Assembly: GCA_045643185.1 (NCBI GenBank)
Contig: JAZUKH010000089.1
Coordinates: 1 to 25,449, forward strand
Length of the DNA stretch: 25,449 nt
Reading direction: 5' to 3'
Source: RGIG464 sp045643185
GTDB taxonomy: Bacteria > Myxococcota_A > Bradymonadia > UBA4248
Shown here: positions 9,308-16,103 of the stretch, one piece after another
How the letters are laid out: the number at the start of each line of letters is the position of its first letter
Position numbering within the stretch: the stretch's first letter is position 1
Made by a program: the position numbers and the translations under genes
Notes under the pieces: generated by a model
What the model was told of the DNA's origin: nothing
The model's database searches: none
Seen by the model: the letters and a program-made list of their open reading frames with translations, nothing else

Positions 9308-9976
9308 ATGCAATTGAGAATTTTGGTCATTTTGGCCTTCGTGGCTGCGATACTTTTGCCCGCTTGTCAGGATAAGAGCAAACAAGTATCGATCTTTTGC
9401 CAATCATATACTGATAATAATCTCAAAAATAAGCAAGTCAGCGAGCATGAACGTAAGATTCAGTATGATATGTGCGTTCATTGTAGGTTTGAATGCGAGG
9501 ATAGATGTGGGCGAACTTCGTTGCGTTCATCTGGTGGCATTTCAACTGATTGCCAAGCGTGTCTCGGCTTCTGTTTGATGAATGCGCGAGAGTACGTTGA
9601 TCCCGAATATGCGAAAGAAGTTCGTGAAAAGAGACAAGAGGAATTACGTAAGTCAACGCTTGATTTGGTGAGTGATATTTTGCCTAAACAGGCCCCCATG
9701 GACGAAGACGAAAATGCGCGTCGCCTTCAGGAAGCTATGGCGATCGTTGAGCAAGAAAAAGCGGCGTCTGGTGGACAGACTGACCCTGGGGCTTTTGTCA
9801 GAGCTTTGGCTGAAGTGGATCGTCGCGCGGCTGAAGCCAAAAAAGTTGAAGTAACAGAAAATGCTGGTTTGGGGGACTCTTCCGTCGTCGCCCCTGAGGC
9901 CGACGCTGCTCAACCTGCCGTCGCTCCGTCTGCAGCCAATGGCTTGTCTGACACAGCCGATACGGACAAACCTTAA
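9308..9976 (+). CDS. Cysteine-rich lipoprotein with two CX2CX3C motifs
   Basis: ATG 9308 is chosen because GGAGG (9298-9302) is at proper spacing; an in-frame ATG at 9296 lies in front of that ribosome site. The N-terminus MQLRILVILAFVAAILLPAC has a lipobox (LPAC, Cys 20). Residues about 50-95 hold a cysteine cluster: CVHCRFEC, then DRC, then after about 14 residues DCQACLGFC. CX2CX3C therefore occurs twice, and there are eight cysteines besides the lipidated one. The rest is a charged helix (about 100-175) and an Ala/Pro/Glu tail. A periplasmic face implies disulfides or a metal/Fe-S site. No known family is recognised. The region ends in a 110-nt gap containing only an imperfect inverted repeat (about 10004-10035). 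Confidence 0.72.
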   Translation: MQLRILVILAFVAAILLPACQDKSKQVSIFCQSYTDNNLKNKQVSEHERKIQYDMCVHCRFECEDRCGRTSLRSSGGISTDCQACLGFCLMNAREYVDPEYAKEVREKRQEELRKSTLDLVSDILPKQAPMDEDENARRLQEAMAIVEQEKAASGGQTDPGAFVRALAEVDRRAAEAKKVEVTENAGLGDSSVVAPEADAAQPAVAPSAANGLSDTADTDKP

Positions 9977-10086
9977 ACGTCATAACGATTCATGTAAAAT
10001 TTCCGTGCGCTAGCATTCTTCGTTAGCATAGCACGCGTTCTGCTCACAGAATTTTCATGGATGAGCTGCTTGTGAGGATAGGAAAT

Positions 10087-12027
10087 ATGAAGATGATGAA
10101 ACGGGTCTCGGTGGTCTTGGCACTTCTTTTAGCTGGATGTTCGTCGGCTCCTGAAAATGCTGGCGAATCGGTCGAAAATGTGCCCGTTGACGATACACTC
10201 AAACCATGGATCGCGCAGTTCCTTCAAGATAAGGACGTGTTGGATGTGTTGAATCGCGTCGACCTTGCTGGAACCGCCAAATTCGATGATGTCGTGGAAG
10301 CTTGCGGTGACGCAGCTTTGTTGGATGCTTGGAAAGCTCGTCAGGGGGCGCCCATTTTGGACACAAAGCAGGAAGTCGACCACGCCATTGCCATCTTGCA
10401 AAACATTCCGAACACAGGTTCCAAATACGTGCCTCAAAATCTCGAGCGTATCGTCGAACTTGCTCAGAATTACACCGATTCTGCTGTCTCTAACTTTGCG
10501 TGGACCGAGGCTGATCGCGACACACTTGCTCAAAATCTTCAAAAACGTGGTTACTCGCCCCAAACTATGACGTACGAGGTCGCTTGCGATCAGATCGTGG
10601 CAGCCCTCAAAGGTGACGATTGCAACGCCATTCTTGGACGTTATTGCACTTGGGTCAGCGATAAGCAGAAAGCCGACGCATCACGGGCGAGTGTGCAGGG
10701 AGAATTGAATGCACGAATGGCATGTGATCTGGTCGGATGGGCCAGGGCATTGAGACTGGATTATCCGCAAAATGACTACACGTTCGATGTGTTCAGACAA
10801 TACATGAGCGATCAGTCTATCGCCGATATTCGCGTCAAACATTTTGTCGAAGAACTCGCCAAATCCGGTCCAGACAAGGCGTTTGCGCGCATTTCGCCGC
10901 CTGATGAGCAGTATGAAAAACTCATTGCCGCGCGCAAGATCTATCTTGATGCGATCGAAGCGGGGGGGTGGCCAAAGGTCGAAAATGTACCAAATAAGCT
11001 CGTTGCGCAGGTCGGAAAAGCCTACGCCTGGGCACCAGGCCTTAAGCAACGTCTCATCGCTGAAGGCTATACGGTCGGTGATCCAGAGTCGGACATCTTT
11101 GACGAGCAAACTCGCGCCGGTGTTGAACTTTATCGCGAAATGCACCAGCTCAATACCAAAAATCTCGTGGATCAGACATTGATCAAAAATATGGCTGTCC
11201 CGCCCGAAACACGTCTCGAAAACATCGACCTCACCATTCAGCGTTATCGCGAAGCCGCGGTCGGCTCGTTGCCATACTACGTCAAGGTCAACGTGCCCGA
11301 TTTCTATGGCGAAGTCTGGAAAGATGGACAGCGCATTCGCAGGTTTAAGATTGTTGCCGGCAATAATAAGGTCGAAAAAGATCCTGAAACCAATAAGATC
11401 GTGCCAGATGAGAATCTCTATCCTCTGCACCCGAATCGTACGCCGCTTCAGACTTCCAAGATCAACGAAGTCATTTATCTTCCCTATTGGAACGTTCCAG
11501 CTCGCATTCGTCAGCAGGAGCTCGAGCCCAAACTTGCCGAAAATCCGAATTATTACGCCGAAAATAACTACGAAGAAGTGAATGTCGGCGATCCTAAGCT
11601 CTATTATGTGCGTGAACTTCCGAACCCCAAGAACAGCCTGGGGAAAGTGAAGATGATGTTCCCGAATCCGCACAACACCTATTTGCACGATACACCCGCC
11701 AAGGCTGCGTTTAACAATCCAACGCGAGCGTTGTCTCATGGTTGTATGCGTGTGCAGGATCCCCTCGAGCTGGCCAAGTTGCTGCTTGTCAATGATGGAC
11801 AGTGGGATGAGCGCAAGGTCAATGCGATCTTGAATGCAGATCCGCCCGTCGAAGAGCACATTTATTTGAACCATCCAGTCGATGTGGATGTCGTTTATTT
11901 GAATAATCGTGTGGATGACACCGGCGTCGTGGCTTTTTTGAGCGACGTTTACGAATACGATGCCGTTCGACTTGGCCGCGTGAAGCTCCAAAAATTGCCG
12001 CGTCCCAAGGACTGGCCGCGTAAATGA
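10087..12027 (+). CDS. L,D-transpeptidase (YkuD/YcbB-like) lipoprotein
   Basis: ATG 10087 follows GAGGATAGGAAAT and starts a lipoprotein signal (MKMMKRVSVVLALLLAGC, lipobox LAGC). An upstream in-frame ATG at 10057 would spoil it. The 646-aa protein has a helical N-terminal region of about 300 residues. Around 310-365 is a peptidoglycan-binding-like segment (LKQRLIAEGYTVGDPES...). A C-terminal YkuD domain begins near 395. The catalytic signature is present: YLHDTP (His534), then 19 residues later the Cys of ALSHGCMRV (His551, Cys553). The order scaffold, PG-binding, YkuD resembles E. coli LdtD (YcbB). The enzyme makes 3-3 cross-links in peptidoglycan and may also attach proteins; it would act at the outer-membrane face of the periplasm. 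A paralogue lies at 19575-21746. Confidence 0.88.
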   Translation: MKMMKRVSVVLALLLAGCSSAPENAGESVENVPVDDTLKPWIAQFLQDKDVLDVLNRVDLAGTAKFDDVVEACGDAALLDAWKARQGAPILDTKQEVDHAIAILQNIPNTGSKYVPQNLERIVELAQNYTDSAVSNFAWTEADRDTLAQNLQKRGYSPQTMTYEVACDQIVAALKGDDCNAILGRYCTWVSDKQKADASRASVQGELNARMACDLVGWARALRLDYPQNDYTFDVFRQYMSDQSIADIRVKHFVEELAKSGPDKAFARISPPDEQYEKLIAARKIYLDAIEAGGWPKVENVPNKLVAQVGKAYAWAPGLKQRLIAEGYTVGDPESDIFDEQTRAGVELYREMHQLNTKNLVDQTLIKNMAVPPETRLENIDLTIQRYREAAVGSLPYYVKVNVPDFYGEVWKDGQRIRRFKIVAGNNKVEKDPETNKIVPDENLYPLHPNRTPLQTSKINEVIYLPYWNVPARIRQQELEPKLAENPNYYAENNYEEVNVGDPKLYYVRELPNPKNSLGKVKMMFPNPHNTYLHDTPAKAAFNNPTRALSHGCMRVQDPLELAKLLLVNDGQWDERKVNAILNADPPVEEHIYLNHPVDVDVVYLNNRVDDTGVVAFLSDVYEYDAVRLGRVKLQKLPRPKDWPRK

Positions 12028-12374
12028 TCGTGGATTTGTATTTTTGACCAAACAATGTCCCCACGGCTGAACGGTAGCGTACTTGGTTACAACGCGGATG
12101 GGCATAAATGCCCAATTGCCTATTATTATTTTAGGCGCGGCTATTTCATACGCCGCGCCCGCGTCGCTTCTCCCTCGCTTGAGCCGCCCGTATCGGACGG
12201 CTCTACGCTCGGTCAATACGCGCCGCGTTTTTATGATTTTCGACACAATTTGTTTGATTTCCTCGACTGAACTGTAATCATACTTACAAAAGCCCCGTCC
12301 CTATTACTTGCGAAAAAAGGTGTATCGGTGTAATCTTGCTCCGCTATTTTTGTGACTCGCACAAGGAGAGTGTC
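12028..12374 (+). other. 347-nt gene-free region with three hairpins
   Basis: No credible gene is seen. Three inverted repeats stand in series. TGGGCATAAATGCCCA is at 12099-12114. A perfect 8-bp stem, GGCGCGGC/GCCGCGCC, spans 12134-12159 around a 10-nt loop. GAGCCG/CGGCTC at 12181-12203 has one mismatch within its 10-bp arms. The second contains GGCTAT and ATACGCCGCGCCC, shared with copy A of the dispersed repeat, so it is probably a degenerate or related member. None has a T tract directly after it. The last 70 nt carry the promoter and ribosome site of the next gene. Confidence 0.6.
12308..12334 (+). promoter_or_regulatory. Possible sigma70 promoter for the ftsY region
   Basis: TTGCGA (12308-12313) is followed after 15 nt by TGTAAT (12329-12334), which matches the -10 consensus at five of six positions. 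The spacing is short, so this is tentative. It is 40 nt upstream of ATG 12375, and AAGGAGAG (12362-12369) is the ribosome site. Confidence 0.3.
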
Positions 12375-13118
12375 ATGCTAACGAATACAACCAGCTTGCT
12401 TGCACAGGCCGATGTGGCGGCTCAGGCTGCTGATCCTAATTGGACGCTGATCATCATACTAGGTGCCGTTTTCGTCATCCTGGTCATCTTCCTTCTGAAG
12501 CCTTTGAAGGATAAAAAGGCGATCGATGGTGATTCGGCCAAGGCGTTGACCGGGAATAAGAAAGCAATTTCTGCGTCTGATGACGTGAATCTCGAGAATT
12601 ACGAAGAGAAGAAAGAGCAGCTTTCATTGGCAGAGATCAAGGCGGCAAAACGCCAGACGGCTGATGAAATGTCAAAAGAAGAGCTTCGTGAGCTTCGTAA
12701 AGAACGCCGTGCAGCGACGCAGACCGAGAAAGCGGTCAAGGAACACGACGATTCCGAAGAAAAACTGGATGCTGAAGCGAATGCCGATAAGGTTGAGACG
12801 TCGGATGCCTCAGAACAGGCGAACAAACCGGTGAATTTGGATGATGTCATCACCAAATCGGATGCAGATACGGGGGATGTTTTCTCCTCGCTGTTTGGTG
12901 ACGCATCGGATGATCTCTCATTTGGTGATGATTTTGGATCTGATGGCGATGCTGAAGACGATGGCACGGTCATTCCGACCCTCGGTTCGGCTTTGATCCC
13001 GCTTGATCAGCTCCTTAAAGCCGCTGAAGAAGAAGGCAAGTCCGAAAAAGAGGCGCTCACGGACCTTTCAATCGAATTTCCGCCCGTTGCTCCGGCTGAA
13101 AAAAAAACACTGAATTAA
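12375..13118 (+). CDS. ftsY: FtsY membrane-anchor and acidic linker frame (5' part of a frameshifted ftsY)
   Basis: ATG 12375 is preceded by AAGGAGAG. The 247-aa product begins with a short periplasmic stretch. One strong transmembrane helix follows (about residues 26-44, WTLIIILGAVFVILVIFLL). The rest is highly charged: a Lys/Arg/Glu helix at about 75-120 and then Asp/Glu/Ser-rich sequence. It has no enzymatic motif. The tail runs into nine A residues and stops at TAA 13116-13118. The following frame, shifted by -1, continues at once with the same charged composition into the FtsY NG domain. Membrane-anchored, acidic N-terminal 'A' regions are known in FtsY of several lineages. I therefore read this as the anchor half of FtsY, either made as a separate protein or fused by frameshifting or slippage. 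A sequencing error in the A run is the simplest alternative. Confidence 0.7.
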   Translation: MLTNTTSLLAQADVAAQAADPNWTLIIILGAVFVILVIFLLKPLKDKKAIDGDSAKALTGNKKAISASDDVNLENYEEKKEQLSLAEIKAAKRQTADEMSKEELRELRKERRAATQTEKAVKEHDDSEEKLDAEANADKVETSDASEQANKPVNLDDVITKSDADTGDVFSSLFGDASDDLSFGDDFGSDGDAEDDGTVIPTLGSALIPLDQLLKAAEEEGKSEKEALTDLSIEFPPVAPAEKKTLN

Positions 13119-13132
13119 ACGCGAAAAACGCG
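13098..13132 (+). promoter_or_regulatory. Candidate -1 slippage site (A9 run) with downstream mini-hairpin
   Basis: Nine consecutive A (13099-13107) are read as GAA AAA AAA ACA in the upstream frame and contain the A AAA AAA slippery heptamer. A -1 shift moves decoding into the ftsY frame, which is open from 13100 (after TGA 13097-13099). Twelve nt downstream of the run is CGCG-AAAAA-CGCG (13120-13132), a small hairpin. A run of this length can also cause RNA polymerase slippage. Whether it is used cannot be told from sequence. Confidence 0.5.
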
Positions 13133-13159
13133 ACTGAATCCAAGGCACCGCAGAAAGAA

Positions 13160-14188
13160 GTGTCGTCCGAATCTGCGGTGACTTCCTCTAATGTTGTTGT
13201 GAAGGAAGACAAAGTCGCGTCTCATGACGACACTAAATCGGCTGATGAAAAGCCCAAGACCAAATCAGAAACGAGTGAGTCGGCCAAGCGCCTTGCGGAT
13301 GGTCTGGTATCAACGCGTTCCAATGGTTTTATTGCGCAGATAGGCAAAGTCTTTAGAAGCAAGAAACATCTTGATGAAGACGTGATCGATCAGCTTGAAG
13401 AGATCTTGTTTACAGCGGATATCGGCGTCAAGACGAGTGAAAGATTACTTGAACGCGTGAGTGAGAATCTCCGTGACAAAGGGGATGGCGAAGCCGCCAT
13501 GGCGCTTTTGAAAAGTGAAGTTCATGAGATCCTGAAAGCGTGTGAAGCGCCGCTTGAAGTTGGTAATGAGAAACCGCATGTTATTCTCACAATTGGTGTG
13601 AATGGTGCAGGAAAAACGACGACGCTTGGAAAATTGGCTGCAAAATTTGTTTCTGAAGGTAAAAAAGTGCTTTTAATTGCGGGCGATACATTCAGAGCGG
13701 CAGCCGTGGAACAGCTTGAAGAATGGCAAAAGCGCTGTGGTTGCGAAATCTACTGCCATAAACAGGGTTCGGATCCTTCGGGAACGATCTTTGATGGCAT
13801 CAAATACGCGGAAGAACACGGATTTGATGTGGCGCTTGCGGATACCGCAGGTCGTCTTCATAACAACAAAGACTTGATCGACGAGTTGAAAAAGATCAAC
13901 CGAGTTTCTGGAAAAGCGAAAGAAGGCGCGCCGCACCAGGTCATTCTCGTTTTGGACGCGACGAACGGTCAAAACGCGATAGCGCAGGCGAGAGAGTTTG
14001 GCGAGGCGGTTCCGTTTACGGGGATCATCCTGACGAAGTTGGACGGAACGGCTAAGGGTGGTGTGATCATCGGTATTTGTGAAGAATTCAAGAAGCCAAT
14101 TTATTATGTAGGCATCGGTGAAATGATCGACGATCTTCGTCGATTTGAGGCCGACGATTTTTTGGAAGCGTTATTTTTAGAAGCATAA
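13160..14188 (+). CDS. ftsY: FtsY, signal recognition particle receptor GTPase (NG domain)
   Basis: This is the SRP receptor that docks the SRP-ribosome complex at the inner membrane. Numbered from GTG 13160, the P loop GVNGAGKTTT begins at about 146. GDTFRAAAVEQL is the insertion-box region at about 174, DTAGR is at 228-232, and TKLD at 292-295. The C-terminal GIGEMIDDLRRFEADDFLEALF is typical of the family. The four-helix N domain covers about 50-140. GTG 13160 has no convincing Shine-Dalgarno sequence, and the next in-frame ATG (13499) would cut the N domain. The frame is open upstream to 13100 with a charged, linker-like translation, so a -1 shift at the A run fits better. The fused product would be about 604 aa with a membrane anchor. 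Confidence 0.93.
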   Translation: MSSESAVTSSNVVVKEDKVASHDDTKSADEKPKTKSETSESAKRLADGLVSTRSNGFIAQIGKVFRSKKHLDEDVIDQLEEILFTADIGVKTSERLLERVSENLRDKGDGEAAMALLKSEVHEILKACEAPLEVGNEKPHVILTIGVNGAGKTTTLGKLAAKFVSEGKKVLLIAGDTFRAAAVEQLEEWQKRCGCEIYCHKQGSDPSGTIFDGIKYAEEHGFDVALADTAGRLHNNKDLIDELKKINRVSGKAKEGAPHQVILVLDATNGQNAIAQAREFGEAVPFTGIILTKLDGTAKGGVIIGICEEFKKPIYYVGIGEMIDDLRRFEADDFLEALFLEA

Positions 14189-14204
14189 ATTTAACCTGCG
14201 GCAG

Positions 14205-14234
14205 TTGCACAAAATCTTTGTTTTGTGATATAAG
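14205..14234 (+). promoter_or_regulatory. Probable sigma70 promoter upstream of the beta-barrel genes
   Basis: TTGCAC (14205-14210) and TATAAG (14229-14234) are separated by 18 nt in the A/T-rich gap between ftsY and the first beta-barrel gene. Transcription would start about 100 nt before the chosen start codon. Confidence 0.5.
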
Positions 14235-14344
14235 TTGGCGCGAACTTGCGTATGAAAAACGCGGGTGTGCCACAAAAAAGAAACTGTGTGCAGCTGTTGT
14301 TAACTAGGACCATTTACAGGAATGGTACGATGAGGAGCTTTTTG

Positions 14345-15145
14345 ATGCGCCGTGTCCTCAATGTAGTTTTATTGGCATTGTTATTGATGGTGATGCCCGG
14401 CTTCGCCATGGGTCAGGATGAAGATCTTGACTCACTGGATTCGGGATCGGAAGATGGATTGGACGCCAGTGCTTCGGATGAAGGTGGCGAAGATATCTTC
14501 CAGAGCCGCATCGTAGTCAAGAGTCAGAAGAAGAAGAAAGAATTCAACGATAAGATTGTTGTTATTCAGCGTAAGCCATTTATGCGACGCAATCGTGTTG
14601 AGTTGGCGCCGATGTTTTACGGTGGCATCAACGACGATCTTCTTTTTCAGGTTGGCGTAGCAGGCCAGATCAACTATCACATTCTTGAATGGTTGTATGT
14701 TGGCGTGTATGGCGGTTGGCAGGACTGGCGTTTTGTCGATCGTAAAAGCAACAGTTTGAGTCAGGCCTATAGTGACGTGATCAACGCGACGGATGCAATT
14801 CCGACGACGTCGATCGTGGATGGCTATGTTGGTGGCGTTGTCGGATTTGTTCCGGTTTACGGAAAGTTCTCGATTTTTAATACGTCTGTCGTTCACTGGG
14901 ATCTTTCGTTGGGTATCGGTGGCGGTACGGTTTATACGCGCGCTAATGGATTTGTGGGCGCCGGTTTGATCACCGTAGATCACCGTTGGTACCTTCTCAA
15001 ATGGTTGAGCCTGAACGTTGGTGTGAAAGGCTGGATCTATTACGAAGATATTGGCAGCTACAAAGGCCTGTTTACACATTGGCAGGCTGGTGTGGGTATT
15101 GGCTTCTGGCTCCCGGCCTCCTGGACGTATAAGTCTGAATGGTAG
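14345..15145 (+). CDS. Outer-membrane beta-barrel protein (myxobacterial GltA/GltB-like family)
   Basis: ATG 14345 is favoured because GAGGAG (14332-14337) is 7 nt upstream; ATG 14330 in the same frame has a weaker AGGA. The signal peptide is MRRVLNVVLLALLLMVMPGFA, cleaved near MGQ. Mature residues 25-55 are acidic (DEDLDSLDSGSEDGLD). A basic patch (KSQKKKKEF) follows. From about 80 onward are alternating beta strands rich in aromatic residues and Gly (RVELAPMFYGGINDDLLFQV; VGVYGGWQDWRF; WLSLNVGVKGWIYYEDIG), ending in Trp. The layout 'R-x-E-L-x-P' start, about 200-residue barrel and small acidic N-terminus fits the 'outer membrane beta-barrel domain' family of Myxococcota, which includes GltA and GltB. 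It is a likely outer-membrane partner of the TPR proteins at 1572-8794. The second paralogue follows after 90 nt. Confidence 0.72.
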   Translation: MRRVLNVVLLALLLMVMPGFAMGQDEDLDSLDSGSEDGLDASASDEGGEDIFQSRIVVKSQKKKKEFNDKIVVIQRKPFMRRNRVELAPMFYGGINDDLLFQVGVAGQINYHILEWLYVGVYGGWQDWRFVDRKSNSLSQAYSDVINATDAIPTTSIVDGYVGGVVGFVPVYGKFSIFNTSVVHWDLSLGIGGGTVYTRANGFVGAGLITVDHRWYLLKWLSLNVGVKGWIYYEDIGSYKGLFTHWQAGVGIGFWLPASWTYKSEW

Positions 15146-15235
15146 TCGGTCGATCAGTTGCTGTTAGTCTTTTGGGTTTAACATGCGGGTAAGGTCATTC
15201 GCTGATCTTCTCGATATATAAGGATGGAATTACGC

Positions 15236-15988
15236 ATGAAGCGGTTGATTAGCCTTCTGGCGTTGATCATATTATTTGCATTCGCTCTGCCTCAAACTTC
15301 TTTCGCCGCAGACGAAGAAGAGGGCGTTTCCAGCCTCGAAAAAGGCGATCCTATTCGTCACCTGATGCTGCTTCGTTCCGGACGTTTTGAAATTGCTCCG
15401 GGTGCCCAGTTCGGCGTCAACGAACCGTTCAATATGACGATCGGTTTCGGCGCTCAGCTGTCCTACTACTTCACGAACTACCTCGGGTTGCAGGCTTCTT
15501 TCTATTACAATCCTCTGCACTTGGATAATGACGAGATCGACGCTGTGGCCGCTTCTGACTACGATGCCGATGTCCGCGCAACCCTCGCGCTCGCTGAACC
15601 CTCCATGAACTTCGATGTGGGGCTCGTTTATACCCCGCTTATGGGTAAATTCTCACTCTTCGGCTGGATCCTCAACTACGATGTCCATATCTTCGGCGGC
15701 TTCGGCGCCATCATCATGGATTCTGTTTGCGCTGCTGGTGGGTCCGCTTGCGATGAAGCTAAAAATAACTCCCTCGAAGGGGCTAAATTCGCCGGTGTCA
15801 TTGGCGTCGGGGCCCGCATCTTCTTCAATAACTTCGTCGCCCTTAACCTCGATATCAAAAACTTCCTTACAAGTTATGCCGATTTCTCACGTGGTCCTAC
15901 GGATGATCAGGCGCACTTCAAAGATTTCGTGACCGGTAACGTCGGCATCTCATTCTTCTTCCCTGTTACCGTTTACATGTCTCGTTAA
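15236..15988 (+). CDS. Outer-membrane beta-barrel protein, second paralogue (GltA/GltB-like)
   Basis: ATG 15236 starts a clean signal peptide (MKRLISLLALIILFAFALPQTSFA, then ADEEE), with AAGGA at 15220-15224; ATG 15224 is a poorer in-frame option. The mature 226-residue protein shares its plan with the preceding gene. It has an acidic start and the motif GRFEIAPGAQFGVNEPFNM, and then strands with alternating hydrophobic and aromatic residues (LSYYFTNYLGLQASFYYNP; FDVGLVYTPLMGKFSLFGW). It ends in a strand, FFFPVTVYMSR. Two cysteines in a loop (VCAAGGSAC) could form a disulfide. Paired beta-barrels are encoded together as gltA-gltB in Myxococcus. A strong terminator follows 17 nt after the stop, so this closes the transcript. 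Confidence 0.72.
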   Translation: MKRLISLLALIILFAFALPQTSFAADEEEGVSSLEKGDPIRHLMLLRSGRFEIAPGAQFGVNEPFNMTIGFGAQLSYYFTNYLGLQASFYYNPLHLDNDEIDAVAASDYDADVRATLALAEPSMNFDVGLVYTPLMGKFSLFGWILNYDVHIFGGFGAIIMDSVCAAGGSACDEAKNNSLEGAKFAGVIGVGARIFFNNFVALNLDIKNFLTSYADFSRGPTDDQAHFKDFVTGNVGISFFFPVTVYMSR

Positions 15989-16004
15989 GACATTCCGTCT
16001 TTTC

Positions 16005-16037
16005 AAAAAAAGCGCAGGTTTCCTGCGCTTTTTTTTT
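16005..16037 (+). terminator. Rho-independent terminator after the beta-barrel genes
   Basis: AGCGCAGG (16011-16018), loop TTT, CCTGCGCT (16022-16029), then an unbroken T run to 16037. It is flanked by A residues that extend the stem, so it may work in both directions. Confidence 0.92.
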
Positions 16038-16039
16038 CA

Positions 16040-16103
16040 CTCGACGACTTTAACGTGTGATGTGCAAACACCTCGACGACTTTAACGTATGATGTACAAA
16101 CAC
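16040..16103 (+). repeat. Tandem 32-bp duplication spanning a translation start
   Basis: Units 16040-16071 and 16072-16103 match at 30 of 32 positions; the two differences are G to A changes. Both begin CTCGACGACTTTAACGT. The second carries the start codon of the lipoprotein gene. The first carries the equivalent GTG ATG TGC start, so the 5' end of the gene has been duplicated. Confidence 0.92.
16057..16092 (+). CDS. Possible 11-codon leader peptide created by the duplication
   Basis: GTG 16057, reading MMCKHLDDFNV, ends at TGA 16090-16092. The stop overlaps the ATG (16089) of the downstream lipoprotein gene, so translation could be coupled. No Shine-Dalgarno sequence is seen for either start. 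It may simply be a by-product of the 32-bp duplication. Confidence 0.2.
   Translation: MMCKHLDDFNV

Noticed and set aside
10004..10035. Inverted repeat CGTG...CTA / TAG..CACG between the cysteine-rich lipoprotein and the first L,D-transpeptidase
   Set aside because: The stem is interrupted by a bulge and no T run follows, so it is not a convincing terminator.
10681..12246. Long open frame on the minus strand (521 codons) over the first L,D-transpeptidase
   Set aside because: The + strand carries the full YkuD catalytic motif; the antisense frame is a product of codon bias.
14236..14250. TGGCGCGAACTTGC resembling a sigma54 -24/-12 promoter
   Set aside because: The GG and GC elements are 9 nt apart instead of the 10 that the sigma54 factor needs, and a good sigma70 promoter overlaps the region.
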